From Nostoc sp. UHCC 0926 (GTDB lineage: Bacteria; Cyanobacteriota; Cyanobacteriia; Cyanobacteriales; Nostocaceae), in NCBI RefSeq assembly GCF_028623165.1, contig NZ_CP117768.1:6018001-6082000 (forward strand): a DNA stretch of 64,000 bases. Reading direction: 5' to 3'. Position numbers and translations under genes: made by a program. Shown one piece after another: positions 25,763 through 34,926 of the stretch. Under the pieces are notes generated by a model, which worked only from the letters and a program-made list of their open reading frames with translations, did not search any database and was not told the DNA's origin. How positions within the stretch are numbered: the stretch's first letter is position 1; every line of letters begins with the position of its first letter.

Positions 25763-26164
25763 TCAATTCCTCCTTTCACCGAGTAAAGTAATCATGTCTA
25801 AAAAGGCATCGTAGTCAGTGATGGGTTTGGTATAGCAACTGTCGGCCCCAGATTGGGACAACAGGAGATGTTGCTCGGCGGGCATGGCGTAAGCCGTCAC
25901 CAAGATAATTGGTATCTGTTTCCACTGTGCCTTCAAATAGCGCGACAGCATGGAGCCATCGACTTTTTGTCCTTGCCATTTAGCTCCCGGCAAATTGATA
26001 TCCATAATCACCAGTTCGACTGTCCCCGCTTCGCATTGTCGGAATATCTCTTTTGGTTCGGCAGTAATAAACACCTGATGACCCCCCAAGCGTTCGATTA
26101 GTTTGGCGGTTCCCTTAGCTAGAAGTTGATTATCTTCAACCAGTAGGATATTCAACACTGTCAC
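25763..26164 (-). CDS. Single-domain response regulator (CheY-like)
   Basis: The 133-aa receiver domain shows LLVEDNQ, the phospho-acceptor Asp55 in LVIMDINLPG, ILVTAYAMP and the Lys of CYTKPI. Its start overlaps the C-terminal end of the kinase gene by 29 bp, so the two are coupled. The KWQGQKVDGSM insertion after Asp55 is characteristic of regulators paired with multi-step hybrid kinases. Confidence 0.9.
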   Translation of the reverse strand: MTVLNILLVEDNQLLAKGTAKLIERLGGHQVFITAEPKEIFRQCEAGTVELVIMDINLPGAKWQGQKVDGSMLSRYLKAQWKQIPIILVTAYAMPAEQHLLLSQSGADSCYTKPITDYDAFLDMITLLGERRN

Positions 26165-28247
26165 CTGTAAGCTGACCCAGTTTGTTTAGAGGCAGGGTAA
26201 AGGTCACTGTGTTTCCCTGCCCTAGCCCAGGGCTTTCAAGCCAGATTTTACCACCCATCAGTTCCACCAATCGCTTGCAGATAGTCAGCCCTAAGCCTGT
26301 GCCCCCGTAGGAGCGCTGGGCAGAACCATCAGCTTGCACAAATGGGGAAAACAGTTGCTCTGAGTTTTCCATCTCAATGCCGATACCCGTGTCGCGCACG
26401 GAGATTTGAGCCATTGTCCCTGTCCTATCGACGACGGCCCAGACATCGATTTGACCCTTATCTGTGAATTTGAAGGCGTTATCCAGCAAGTTCGTCATCA
26501 CCTGGCGGACTTTGATCTTGTCGGCGAAAACAGTCTCAATTTCACAGTGGAGCGTCAGAGGAATTGCCTTGTAGCGGCTTTCGGCACCAGAGAGGAAACA
26601 TTGCTCTTGTAAAAGCTGTTGCAGATCAACTGTCTCCAAATCTAAGGCTATGCGTCCGTCTTCAATCTTGGCAATGTCAAGCACATCGTTAATGATAGTA
26701 ACCAGATTTTGCGTCGATTGGTAAGCGCCGTCGATATATTCGCGCAACTCCTCTTCGTCTTCATAAAGGTGGTCTTTGAGCAACTTTAAGTAGTTTAAGG
26801 TCGAGGCCAGAGGGGTTCGCAGTTCGTGGCTGGTAGAAGCCAAGAAGTTGGTCTTGAGGCGACTCACCTCTTCGGCGGCAGCTCGGGCATGAGACAGAGC
26901 TTGGTTGTGCATCTCAACTACCAGACGCTGCTGCCGTTCGCGCTGATAGAGGCGGTTTTGGAGCACGGCCAGCGATAGGTGAATGTTCAGAGACTGGATG
27001 AGTTCCATCTCTTCGATGCTCCAGGGGTGAGCTTTATCTTGTTTGAGCGCCTGCCATTGAGCCATTGACTGGCGGGGTCGCTGTTGGCGCTCATCAGCTT
27101 CCTCATAGCCAGGCCAAAGACTTTTTGTGCCGATTTGGTCACGAAAGAACGTCAGATACCCCAAAAATTCTTTAGCATAATACAACGGTTGAACAATCAA
27201 ACCCCCAATCGGTGTGGTCTGGAAGGATTCAATCAGTTGGTGCAGACGTGGTTCTTGTTGAAGATTAATTACCACTCGCTGGGCAGGTTTATCCTGTTGG
27301 ATTAAGTCAGTGTCGATGGGAGCAGGAGCTACCCCTACTTCTTGCCAGAGGGGATGATTTTCTAGTGAGTCTGGTTGCTCAAACTCGGATAGGGTCGGCT
27401 GATTTCCGTAAGTATAAAGATGGGCTGGTAAAGCCTGATCCGAGGAAGTGAGGTACAACCTTCCTCCAGAACTGCCAGAAGCTTTCACTGCTTGTTCCAG
27501 AACGTTATGTAAAATCTGCTCAGGGGCCAGAGGGGCGTGCAGCAGAGCGGCAATCTGATTGACGATCGCTTCGCGTTGCTGCTGCTCCTGCACCTGACTC
27601 AGCAGACTTGCCTGGGTAATCGCCAGTGAAACCTGGTCAGCAAGCATTTGGACGACCTCCAAATCCTCAGATGTAATTTCTCTGGGTTCGGCATGATGAG
27701 AGATCAACAGCCCCCAGAGTTGCTGTTGAGAAATTATTGGCACCACCAGAGAAGATTGCACACCCATCTGCGTCAGATAGTCCACATGGCAGGGGTCTAC
27801 TGGACGGCTTAAAATCTCTTCCAGGGGTTGCTCTTGCACTTCTTCAACGGTCAAGTCCCTGGTTGCCGTCGTTTTTGGAGTCGGCAGCGAGTTGAGGATA
27901 ATCCGCTGCTCGCTAACATTGACAATGGAGCGGGTACGTGCTTTGATAAACAAGGCCCGGGCTTGGGGCGGAATGTCATCAGCTGGATAGTGTAATCCCA
28001 GCAACGAAGGCAGACGGTTGGGGACACTGGCTTCAGCAACGACTTGCCCATGTCCGTCGTGATCAAAGCGGTAGACCTTAGTCCGGTCGGTTTGCAAAAA
28101 TGCCCGCAACTCAACCACAGTTGCATCCAAAATCTCTTGGAGGTTCAGCGATTGCCGGATGCGGTTCGCCATTCGAGCAAGCATTGCTTCTTTGGATTCA
28201 GTCATAAACTGATCTTTTAGGTTTCTAAAATCGGAATTTGTAGCCAA
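26136..28247 (-). CDS. Bilin-type GAF sensor histidine kinase (phytochrome/cyanobacteriochrome-like)
   Basis: This 703-aa protein has GAF1 at about residues 30-210. It includes YPADDIPPQAR (phytochrome D-I-P motif, 88-97) and DPCHVDYLTQMGV, in which Cys153-His154 match the bilin-attachment Cys-His of phytochromes and cyanobacteriochromes. A second GAF (about 225-430) is followed by HisKA with His474 (FLASTSHELRTPL) and a HATPase with NLLDNAFKF, DTGIGI and GGTGLGL. No PAS or PHY domain is seen. It probably senses light and phosphorylates the two regulators that follow. M1 and M15 are both possible starts. Confidence 0.9.
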   Translation of the reverse strand: MATNSDFRNLKDQFMTESKEAMLARMANRIRQSLNLQEILDATVVELRAFLQTDRTKVYRFDHDGHGQVVAEASVPNRLPSLLGLHYPADDIPPQARALFIKARTRSIVNVSEQRIILNSLPTPKTTATRDLTVEEVQEQPLEEILSRPVDPCHVDYLTQMGVQSSLVVPIISQQQLWGLLISHHAEPREITSEDLEVVQMLADQVSLAITQASLLSQVQEQQQREAIVNQIAALLHAPLAPEQILHNVLEQAVKASGSSGGRLYLTSSDQALPAHLYTYGNQPTLSEFEQPDSLENHPLWQEVGVAPAPIDTDLIQQDKPAQRVVINLQQEPRLHQLIESFQTTPIGGLIVQPLYYAKEFLGYLTFFRDQIGTKSLWPGYEEADERQQRPRQSMAQWQALKQDKAHPWSIEEMELIQSLNIHLSLAVLQNRLYQRERQQRLVVEMHNQALSHARAAAEEVSRLKTNFLASTSHELRTPLASTLNYLKLLKDHLYEDEEELREYIDGAYQSTQNLVTIINDVLDIAKIEDGRIALDLETVDLQQLLQEQCFLSGAESRYKAIPLTLHCEIETVFADKIKVRQVMTNLLDNAFKFTDKGQIDVWAVVDRTGTMAQISVRDTGIGIEMENSEQLFSPFVQADGSAQRSYGGTGLGLTICKRLVELMGGKIWLESPGLGQGNTVTFTLPLNKLGQLTGDSVEYPTG

Positions 28248-28280
28248 TAGGTACTCTCTACTTCTCAGAATAATTATTTA

Positions 28281-30041
28281 TTATTTAACTAGGCTAGCAA
28301 TTACCATTACTAATTTGCCTGGTTCTATTGGCTTAGTTAAATGTTTTTGAAATCCTGCTTGGAGAATTTGTTGCTGGTCAACCTCTCCAGCATAGGCTGT
28401 CAGTGCGATCGCTCGAATATCTCCCCCTTGCTCAGGCGGTAGCGATCGAATTTGCCGAATCAGCATATAGCCATCCATTTCTGGCATCCCAATATCACTT
28501 AAGAGAATATCTGGCTTCTCAACTGCCAAAGCGTCTAGTGCAAGCGATGCTGAGGCGAAGGCACGCACAGAGGCACCACACTGTTGAAGGATGAAAACTA
28601 TTAGATCGCGGCTGTCAACTTCATCGTCCACGACTAGCACATTTACCCCCTGAAGATTAGGGGAAGCGTCAGGCAAACCCTTGTCTTCACTTGTTTGAGG
28701 CTCGACACTCTTGATAGGTAACAACACAGTAAAGGTGGCACCTTTATCGTCTCCCTCACTTTCTGCTTGGACTGTTCCACCGTGCAGTTCAACGATTTGA
28801 CGAACGATCGCCAGACCAAGCCCCAAGCCGCCAAAGGTTCTTGTTGTGGTATTGTCAGCTTGCCGGAAGTAATCAAACACGTGAGGCAGAAATTCTGGGT
28901 CAATCCCCCTACCCGTGTCACTCACTTGAATTTGCGCTTGTGTACCCACGCGCTCAAGTCGTATTTCCACTTGGCCCTCGGACGGTGTGAACTTAATGGC
29001 GTTAGACAGCAAATTCCAGAAGACTTGCTGCAAGCGACTGGGATCGCCCAAAACTTGCCCTATATTTGGTTCAAATTTCGTCTTCAGTTCAATTGACTTA
29101 GCTTGAGCCGCTAGACGCACAGTATCAAGTGCTACTTCAATGACGGCGGACAGGTTAACAGAGCTGATATTCAAACTAAGCTTGCTTTGAAGAATCCGGG
29201 AAACATCAAGTAAATCTTCCATTAGCTGAGACTGCAACTTGGCATTGCGCTCAATGGTTGCTAGAGCATAAGTCGTCTTTGCTTGATCAAATTTGCGGGT
29301 TTGCAGGAGTTTTGCCCAACCCAAAATCGGGTTGAGGGGGGAACGCAGTTCGTGAGATAGAACAGCGAGGAACTCATCTTTAAGACGATTGGCTTGTTCA
29401 GCTGCATTTTGTGCCGCTTCGCTAACGGCCCGAGCGGCTTGCTCACGCCGTGCAGATTCTTCGGCTGCTTGACGGGCATTGCTACTGTAAAGAGCGGCGG
29501 CGGTAAAATTTGCCAGGCTTTTCATCAGCCGCAAGTCTTCTCCATCAAACTGCCGATGCTGATCGTGGGATACAATCCAAATCGTGCCCAGCGATTGATC
29601 GGCAATCAATAAAGGAACCACCAAGCACTCGACGATTGTTGGCTTAAACTCTTGCAAGTAGGTGAAATACCGTTCTGGATAGGAATAAAGCAGGGGGGTT
29701 TGACGTTCTAGGCAGATGCCGCAGTAACTACGGGTGTAAAGAGTGGCAGTTTGTTCATACGCTTCTAACATCCCGGCTAGTGCAAACCAGCGGCAGATAT
29801 TTTCCCCGCTCGGATTCACCTCAAGTAAGCTAACACCTGCTGATTCTGCCCGACACAGTTTAGTGGTGATATTTACAAGTTTTTTGAGCAGAATTTCAGG
29901 CTGCTCAACTAGTTGCCGTACCAGGGTATGAAGTGCATCGTTCTCTTCTTGGAGGTCAGTGGTTCTGGGTACTCGACGGGACAACTCTTCAGTGATCAAA
30001 ATATCATCTAAACATATTTGCTCCACTTCCTCATTGGTCAT
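28281..30041 (-). CDS. GAF hybrid histidine kinase with C-terminal receiver
   Basis: The 586-aa cytoplasmic protein has a GAF-like domain (about 45-190), a helical linker rich in Ala/Glu/Arg, HisKA with His230 (FLAVLSHELRSPLNP), a HATPase (NLLSNAIKF, DTGRGIDPEF, GGLGLGLAIV) and a receiver domain (VLVVDDEVDSRDL, phospho-acceptor in LLSDIGMPEMDGY, KP near the end). The GAF domain lacks the bilin Cys-His motif. It is the first gene of the operon, 33 bp before the bilin-type kinase, suggesting a joint phosphorelay. Confidence 0.92.
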   Translation of the reverse strand: MTNEEVEQICLDDILITEELSRRVPRTTDLQEENDALHTLVRQLVEQPEILLKKLVNITTKLCRAESAGVSLLEVNPSGENICRWFALAGMLEAYEQTATLYTRSYCGICLERQTPLLYSYPERYFTYLQEFKPTIVECLVVPLLIADQSLGTIWIVSHDQHRQFDGEDLRLMKSLANFTAAALYSSNARQAAEESARREQAARAVSEAAQNAAEQANRLKDEFLAVLSHELRSPLNPILGWAKLLQTRKFDQAKTTYALATIERNAKLQSQLMEDLLDVSRILQSKLSLNISSVNLSAVIEVALDTVRLAAQAKSIELKTKFEPNIGQVLGDPSRLQQVFWNLLSNAIKFTPSEGQVEIRLERVGTQAQIQVSDTGRGIDPEFLPHVFDYFRQADNTTTRTFGGLGLGLAIVRQIVELHGGTVQAESEGDDKGATFTVLLPIKSVEPQTSEDKGLPDASPNLQGVNVLVVDDEVDSRDLIVFILQQCGASVRAFASASLALDALAVEKPDILLSDIGMPEMDGYMLIRQIRSLPPEQGGDIRAIALTAYAGEVDQQQILQAGFQKHLTKPIEPGKLVMVIASLVK

Positions 30042-30137
30042 TACACTACTTTCCCTCTAAGAAATATTGCCTGATGATTCCCTGTCTCAGTTCACCCAAG
30101 TGTCTTAACATATCTTCAATTTTTATCACGAAAAATT

Positions 30138-30182
30138 AAAAAATGAGGAATCAGAATTCTGAATTCTGATTCCTCATTTTTT
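30138..30182. terminator. Perfect 45-nt palindrome with A- and T-runs
   Basis: Two 22-nt arms (AAAAAATGAGGAATCAGAAT... and complement) surround a single central T at 30160. The A6 and T6 ends make it terminator-like in both directions. It lies upstream of the sensor kinase operon and has no gene running into it from the left, so its purpose is unclear. The remaining gap up to 30629 shows no gene. Confidence 0.6.
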
Positions 30183-30629
30183 GATACAAGGGTTTATACC
30201 CTCCCCTAATAGGGAGGTATACAATGAGGTGGTGGTATGAACCCAGATTTATCAATCCTATTCCCAAAGCCTTATAAAACCTAGATTCAGGCGTTTCACA
30301 CTGCATGAAAATATTTACTTGTCAGAAAGGGCTGAAATATAGTCTGGGCAAAGCTGATGAGCAATACGTAGGCGTAGCTCGTCGCAGACATCGCGGTACT
30401 TGTGAGAAATCCGGGATAAAGCCCTTTTATTCATTCTCGCTCCTGGATTTTCACTTCCTCTTTATTCCCATATAGCAGAGATTACGACAAATCATCCACT
30501 CCTGCTACTTCCTGAAGGAAGAGTTTGGAAGTTTTTCATCATACCAGTACAGATTTTTCGTTTTAAAACCAATGTTGATGTTGACAGTGCTAGCAAAGCG
30601 ATCGCTATATATCTAAATTGCTACCAATG

Positions 30630-30727
30630 TGCTTGTACAGCACGACGTAAATCCAGCCACCATCTCAAGACAGGAGGCAAAATCCCTTGTTAAAAGTAGG
30701 TAAACTTCCGCTACAGTGTGCTAGTTA
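30630..30727. repeat. Second copy of the 3739-type miniature element (inverted)
   Basis: Read on the minus strand it aligns with both ends of the 3739-3880 element (AACAAGGGATTTTG near one end, GGATTTACGTCG near the other). Its central part is different and shorter and lacks the FMN-reductase insert. Confidence 0.6.
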
Positions 30728-30759
30728 GATTCACCGTGCCATTTGGAGAAAATTGGACG

Positions 30760-30855
30760 TTACAGCTATTTTCAGGTAAATAGACGACGCGGTAGGGGCG
30801 CAAGGCCTTGCGCCCCTACGACAGATGTGGTTCAAATACTTGAATTCTGCTGTAA
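30760..30855 (-). repeat. 96-bp palindromic element, copy 1
   Basis: Ends TTACAGC and GCTGTAA open imperfect inverted repeats of 29 bp. The centre is a near-perfect palindrome built on GTAGGGGCGCAAGG. This copy is inverted relative to the other four (34514, 42009, 47204, 54944). It lies 32 bp from the previous repeat. Confidence 0.85.
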
Positions 30856-30892
30856 GGAATGTGAGTGTGAGATTAATTTTGTGTAGGTATTA

Positions 30893-32313
30893 TTGAACCT
30901 CACACCACTATAAGTGGCGTGATTCCTACTTCAACGATCTCTGCCTGAATTACTTCAGGACTTACAAGTTCTCCACAGGCGTTTTTTATAACCTCCGGCG
31001 TACCGACGGCGGTTAGTAATCTTAAACCCTCACTTAATATATTAAGCGCTGCGTTTTTATCCCTCAAATTATAACTATTACAACTAGGACAAGACCATTC
31101 ACGCAACTTTAAATCCTTAACTAGTGGATTGATAAAACCACAACAGTTGCAAGTTTGAGAAGAGGGATAAAACGTCCCAACTTTCTGCACAATTCTGTCA
31201 TGCCACAAAGCTTTATATTCGAGCATTATAACGAATTTCGACCAACTAGCATCTGAAATACTCAGGGCTAATTTATGGTTTTTAACCATATTGGCAACTC
31301 GCAAATCCTCGATACAGATGATACTGTTTTCTTTGATTAAACGAGTTGACAGCTTGTGCAGAAAATCATCTCTCAAATTCGTAATCCGTTCGTAAGTACG
31401 AGCCAGCTTGTTTTTCGCTTTGACTCGATTACTACTACCTTTTACACTGCGGGATAGTTTTTTGTGGCATGAGCGTAATTTACGAGTTTGAGTCCTGTAA
31501 TACTTGGGGTTATCTACAACCTCACCCTTGCTAGTAACAAGATAGGTTTTAATTCCCAAGTCCAATCCAATATTCTCTGTGACTTGAGGGTATTTCTCTA
31601 TCTCTGTTTCGCACAGGATACTAGCAATGTATTTACCAGCAGAAGTGCGAGTTACAGTAACGTTTACAAGCTTTCCAGTAATATCTTGTGACTTGTGGAA
31701 TTTTACCCATCCAAGCTTGGGAAGCTTTAAACGATTCTCTATGATTTGAATGTTGCCGTTGGTCAGATTAGTTTTATAAGACTGCTTGCATCCATACTTC
31801 TTTTTGAATTTAGGAAAACCAACACCTTTCTTGCCTTTGACCTTTTTTAAGTCAGCAAAAAAGTTTTTATATGCTGTCTCTAAATTCTTGAGTGAATTCT
31901 GTAAGGCAAACTTATCTACTTCCTTTAACCATTTAATTTCTTTCTTGAGTATAGTTAGCTGTTGACTACAACCGTTGTAGTTTAAGGTTTTCCCCTCACT
32001 TGTATATAACTCTTTCTTCAGCGCCAAAAAGCAGTTGTACACATATCTGGCACAACCAATTGTCTTATTGATAAAGACTTCTTGGTTGTGTGTGGGGATG
32101 AGAGTAACTTTAAATGCTTTTTGGATGGATGACAATTTATTAAATTTGCTGAATACGTTTCGATTTTAACACAAAGTCATACTTAATATAGAGCGCCTAA
32201 CTCATGACTTCCAGTCACGAGTGTGCGGCTTGAAGACATCAACACAGTTGACCGAAAAAGACTCATGATACAAGCCCCTAAATTTATTTATGGGGATTAT
32301 TAATTTTGACTTT
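30893..32313 (-). mobile_element. Second TnpB-only IS200/IS605-family element
   Basis: On the minus strand the right end shows a hairpin overlapping the tnpB stop (30901-30921), then GGTTCAA, ending in TCAA at 30893 as in the other element. The left-end hairpin CCCCTAAAT...TGGGG is at 32276-32295. The outer left boundary is not exact. By spacing it should lie near 32313, inside a heptamer repeat. A second imperfect hairpin is at about 32200-32222. No tnpA is present. Confidence 0.7.
30900..32135 (-). CDS. tnpB: RNA-guided nuclease TnpB (IS200/IS605 family)
   Basis: The 411-aa protein has the N-terminal KAFKVTLIPTHNQEVFINKT, the FPKFKKKYGCKQSYKT segment, the RuvC Asp in GLDLGIKTYL, the Glu in IICIEDL, zinc-ribbon cysteines CNCC ... 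CPSC and the last Asp in NLRDKNAALN. The triad is complete. It belongs to a different branch from the 19.8-kb TnpB (only motif-level similarity). The C-terminal tail after NILSEGLRL is typical of proteins whose 3' coding end overlaps the guide RNA. The predicted guide on the minus strand would start at 30892 (TAATACCTACAC...). Confidence 0.92.
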   Translation of the reverse strand: MSSIQKAFKVTLIPTHNQEVFINKTIGCARYVYNCFLALKKELYTSEGKTLNYNGCSQQLTILKKEIKWLKEVDKFALQNSLKNLETAYKNFFADLKKVKGKKGVGFPKFKKKYGCKQSYKTNLTNGNIQIIENRLKLPKLGWVKFHKSQDITGKLVNVTVTRTSAGKYIASILCETEIEKYPQVTENIGLDLGIKTYLVTSKGEVVDNPKYYRTQTRKLRSCHKKLSRSVKGSSNRVKAKNKLARTYERITNLRDDFLHKLSTRLIKENSIICIEDLRVANMVKNHKLALSISDASWSKFVIMLEYKALWHDRIVQKVGTFYPSSQTCNCCGFINPLVKDLKLREWSCPSCNSYNLRDKNAALNILSEGLRLLTAVGTPEVIKNACGELVSPEVIQAEIVEVGITPLIVV

Positions 32314-32854
32314 TGACTTTTGACTTTTGACTTCCCCGAAGGGGCTGACTTACCTTAGCCGCAAGTTCTGCGGGGTTCATCTGCTCGTAGTGTTCAAAAG
32401 GTTGATGAATCCAAGGGTTGTCAGGCAGATAATCAACATAATAATCGGGTGCTATAACTGAACAGGCTTTATACCAAAGAACAGCGGTGCGAATTTCCTC
32501 AATCGGGAAATCAGTATTTTGCTTCAACCAAGGTATAGTCTGTTGGAGTGTGATGCCAGAGTCTACCAAATCATCTACTAGGAGAATGCGCGAACCTAAC
32601 TTTTCGGCAGTCATCGTTAAGTGGCGGGAGAAAATTAAATCACTTCTTCCTTGCTTAAGCGCACCACTGTAAGATGAAGTTGCTAAAATTGCCAGCGGCT
32701 GCTGGTATATACGGCAGAGAATATCTCCAACTCGTAGTCCTCCTCTAGCAAGACAGATAATCTGGTTAAATTCCCAACCGGATTGATAAATCTGAATAGC
32801 CAGTTGTTCAATTTTTTGGTGATAATCTGACCAAGAAAGATAAAGGTCTGGCAT
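32300..32854 (-). CDS. Phosphoribosyltransferase (hypoxanthine/xanthine-guanine type)
   Basis: The 184-aa protein has the PRPP-binding motif RILLVDDLVDSGITL and the upstream IICLARGGLRVGDILCR of type I PRTases. It likely salvages a purine base with PRPP; Gpt/HGPRT-like cyanobacterial members are of this size. The C-terminal tail KSKVKSQN is encoded by the heptamer repeat at the edge of the TnpB element. The original C-terminus may therefore have been replaced. Catalytic parts are intact. Confidence 0.85.
   Translation of the reverse strand: MPDLYLSWSDYHQKIEQLAIQIYQSGWEFNQIICLARGGLRVGDILCRIYQQPLAILATSSYSGALKQGRSDLIFSRHLTMTAEKLGSRILLVDDLVDSGITLQQTIPWLKQNTDFPIEEIRTAVLWYKACSVIAPDYYVDYLPDNPWIHQPFEHYEQMNPAELAAKVSQPLRGSQKSKVKSQN
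32303..32331. repeat. Heptamer repeat (TTTTGAC)4
   Basis: Four copies of TTTTGAC run in direct tandem. They encode the last residues of the phosphoribosyltransferase on the minus strand and coincide with the probable left boundary of the TnpB element. Confidence 0.8.
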
Positions 32855-32931
32855 AAGTATAAGGGGAGTGGTAGATAGCTAGTATTGAAGGCGATGTCTA
32901 CGATGGTCTATGACGCTCGTTCGCCTTTGGC

Positions 32932-32951
32932 GTCTCCCCTTGGGAGAAGAC
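32932..32951. repeat. Dispersed palindromic repeat (GTCTCCCCTTGGGAGAAGAC)
   Basis: The 20-bp palindrome lies in a GC-rich stretch (about 32890-32985) that also contains GCTAACGCTTCGC. The same motif occurs at about 44694-44713 and 53812-53831, inside larger miniature elements. It is a common extragenic repeat type here. Confidence 0.7.
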
Positions 32952-33012
32952 TCGCTAACGCTTCGCTATCGGCGTCGCAAACTTTATTATTTTAATCTGA
33001 GTGCAAAGTTTT

Positions 33013-34464
33013 ATGAATGATTCTGCTGTTGATGGCGATGCCCAACGAGATCCTAAGAGTGAAAAACTTGATTTAAAAACAAAGCTGGCTTACGGTGCAG
33101 GAGATTTAGGCCCAGCAATTACTGCAAATATCTCCGTCTTTTATCTGCTGTTTTTCTTTACCAATGTCGCTGGTATCCCTGCGGGTTTAGCTGGCAGTAT
33201 TTTGATGATTGGCAAAATCTGGGATGGGGTAAATGATCCGGTTATCGGGTTCCTGAGTGATAAAACGAAATCTCGTCGTTGGGGCCGTCGTCTTCCTTGG
33301 ATGTTTTATGGAGCAATTCCCTTTGGAATTTTCTTTTTCTTGCAGTGGATTGTACCGCGATTTAGTGCAAATCAGAGTGATAATATTTGGCCGATGTTCT
33401 GGTATTACGTAGTGATTGGGGTGCTATCTCAGTCCTTTTACACAATTGTGAATTTGCCTTATACGGCGATGACTCCAGAACTAACTCAAGATTACGACGA
33501 ACGCACCAGCCTTAACAGCTTTCGCTTTACATTTTCCATTGGTGGTAGCATTCTGTCATTGATTTTAGCGCAAATTGTTTTTTCCCAAATTGCCGATCGC
33601 CAACAACGATATCTCGTTTTAGCAGCAGTTTGTACTGTAATTGCGATTTTAGGATTATATTGGTGCGTTTTTGGAGTCCGCGATCGCATCCTGGCTTTTG
33701 AGTCCAAACGCATCCTAGCCGAGGAACCTGCATCTCTCTCCTTTTTGGAACAGCTAAAAATTGTCTTTAGCAATCGACCTTTTTTATTTGTTATTGGTAT
33801 ATATCTTTTTTCTTGGCTAGGTGTGCAGATTACAGCCAGCATTATTCCCTATTTTGTAGTCAATTGTATGGGTCTCAAAGAATCAGATGTGCCCACACTG
33901 TTGATTGCAGTGCAAGGAACTGCCCTGCTGATGCTATTTGTCTGGGGGGCGCTGAGTAAAAAAATCGGCAAAAAAATTGTTTATTTTCTGGGAATGAGTT
34001 TATGGATAATAGCAGCCGCCGGACTATTTTTCTTACAACCTGGTCAAATAGGTTTGATGTATGTGATGGCTGTGATGGCGGGTGTTGGTGTCTCCACAGC
34101 TTATCTAATTCCCTGGTCGATGATTCCAGATGTGATTGAATTAGATGAACTCCAAACCGGACAACGCAGAGAAGGCATTTTTTATGGCTTCATGGTTTTG
34201 CTACAAAAATTTGGTTTAGCTTTCGGGCTGTTTTTGGTGGGAAATGCTTTGCAAGTAGCCGGTTTCAAAGAATCTGTAGCCGGAAGTCCACCACCCATCC
34301 AACCAGAATCGGCACTGTTTGCTATTCGCATTGCTGTTGGCCCTATACCTACAGTTTGTTTGATTCTTGGCTTAGTTTTAACGTATTTTTACCCAATTAC
34401 CCGTGAGATGCACGCAGAGATCATGCTGAAACTCAAAGAACGGCAAGAGAAGAGGGAGAGTTAA
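33013..34464 (+). CDS. GPH-family sugar:cation symporter (MelB-like MFS)
   Basis: The protein has 483 aa from ATG 33013; a GTG four codons earlier is less likely. About 12 membrane helices are visible. KLAYGAGDLGPAITANISVF and IGKIWDGVNDPVIGFLSDKT are the signature of the glycoside-pentoside-hexuronide family. WGRRLPWMFYGAIPFGI is the loop 2-3 motif, and DVIELDELQTGQRREGIFYG is also typical. It imports a sugar with Na+ or H+ through the plasma membrane. Substrate unknown; no sugar-catabolic gene adjoins it. Confidence 0.9.
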   Translation: MNDSAVDGDAQRDPKSEKLDLKTKLAYGAGDLGPAITANISVFYLLFFFTNVAGIPAGLAGSILMIGKIWDGVNDPVIGFLSDKTKSRRWGRRLPWMFYGAIPFGIFFFLQWIVPRFSANQSDNIWPMFWYYVVIGVLSQSFYTIVNLPYTAMTPELTQDYDERTSLNSFRFTFSIGGSILSLILAQIVFSQIADRQQRYLVLAAVCTVIAILGLYWCVFGVRDRILAFESKRILAEEPASLSFLEQLKIVFSNRPFLFVIGIYLFSWLGVQITASIIPYFVVNCMGLKESDVPTLLIAVQGTALLMLFVWGALSKKIGKKIVYFLGMSLWIIAAAGLFFLQPGQIGLMYVMAVMAGVGVSTAYLIPWSMIPDVIELDELQTGQRREGIFYGFMVLLQKFGLAFGLFLVGNALQVAGFKESVAGSPPPIQPESALFAIRIAVGPIPTVCLILGLVLTYFYPITREMHAEIMLKLKERQEKRES

Positions 34465-34513
34465 AAGGATGCGGGGAAAGAATTTTAACTAATTACTAAT
34501 TCGTAATTCGTAG

Positions 34514-34609
34514 TTACAGCAGAATTCAAGTATTTGAACCACATCTGTCGTAGGGGCGCAAGGCCTTGCGCCCCTACCGCGTGGTCTATTTACCTGAAAA
34601 TAGCTGTAA
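34514..34609 (+). repeat. 96-bp palindromic element, copy 2
   Basis: It is a full copy with TTACAGC and GCTGTAA ends and an intact central palindrome. It is located 50 bp after the symporter gene. Short frames such as ICRRGARPCAPTAW in this and other copies are accidental translations of the repeat. Confidence 0.9.
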
Positions 34610-34629
34610 GAATTCAATTACGAATTATT

Positions 34630-34926
34630 TTAAGTGGTTTCTGTAAACATACCGGTTCGCGCAAACTCTTCTTCTTCAGGGGTGAAAAGTGGAGCTTTAT
34701 CCACAAGGCTAGGCTCAAAGTAGTATGTCTCTTGCAAAAACTGTCCGCTGATCACAGCCTCATCTAAATCCTTAATGTGGTTCTGTGCAACTATACATGC
34801 TTCCTTGAGGTTATTCTCATCGCCCTTCTCCAGCAGCTTTGGCAATTCCGTTTTTACGCCTGTCAGCCGTGCCAATGGCTTGAGCATTCCGTAGATGTTG
34901 TAGATGCGAGCAGTTTCTATGCTGGT
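34630..34926 (-). pseudogene. C-terminal extension cut off from the EF-hand/Erv1-like gene by TAG
   Basis: Directly after the TAG at 34927-34929 the same frame stays open for 98 codons: TSIETARIYNIYGMLKPLAR, then a charged helical region (KLLEKGDENNLKEACIVAQN), TYYFEPSLVDKAPLF and ARTGMFTETT before TAA. The helix continues naturally across the stop. The 85-codon ATG frame inside (34887) has no ribosome site of its own. The pair is therefore best read as one gene of about 453 codons with a nonsense codon, or as a readthrough site. Confidence 0.7.

Noticed and set aside
34534..34767. Plus-strand ORF starting MNHICRRGARPCAPTAW
   Set aside because: It is a translation of the 96-bp palindromic element. 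The same peptide appears at 47179 from another copy.
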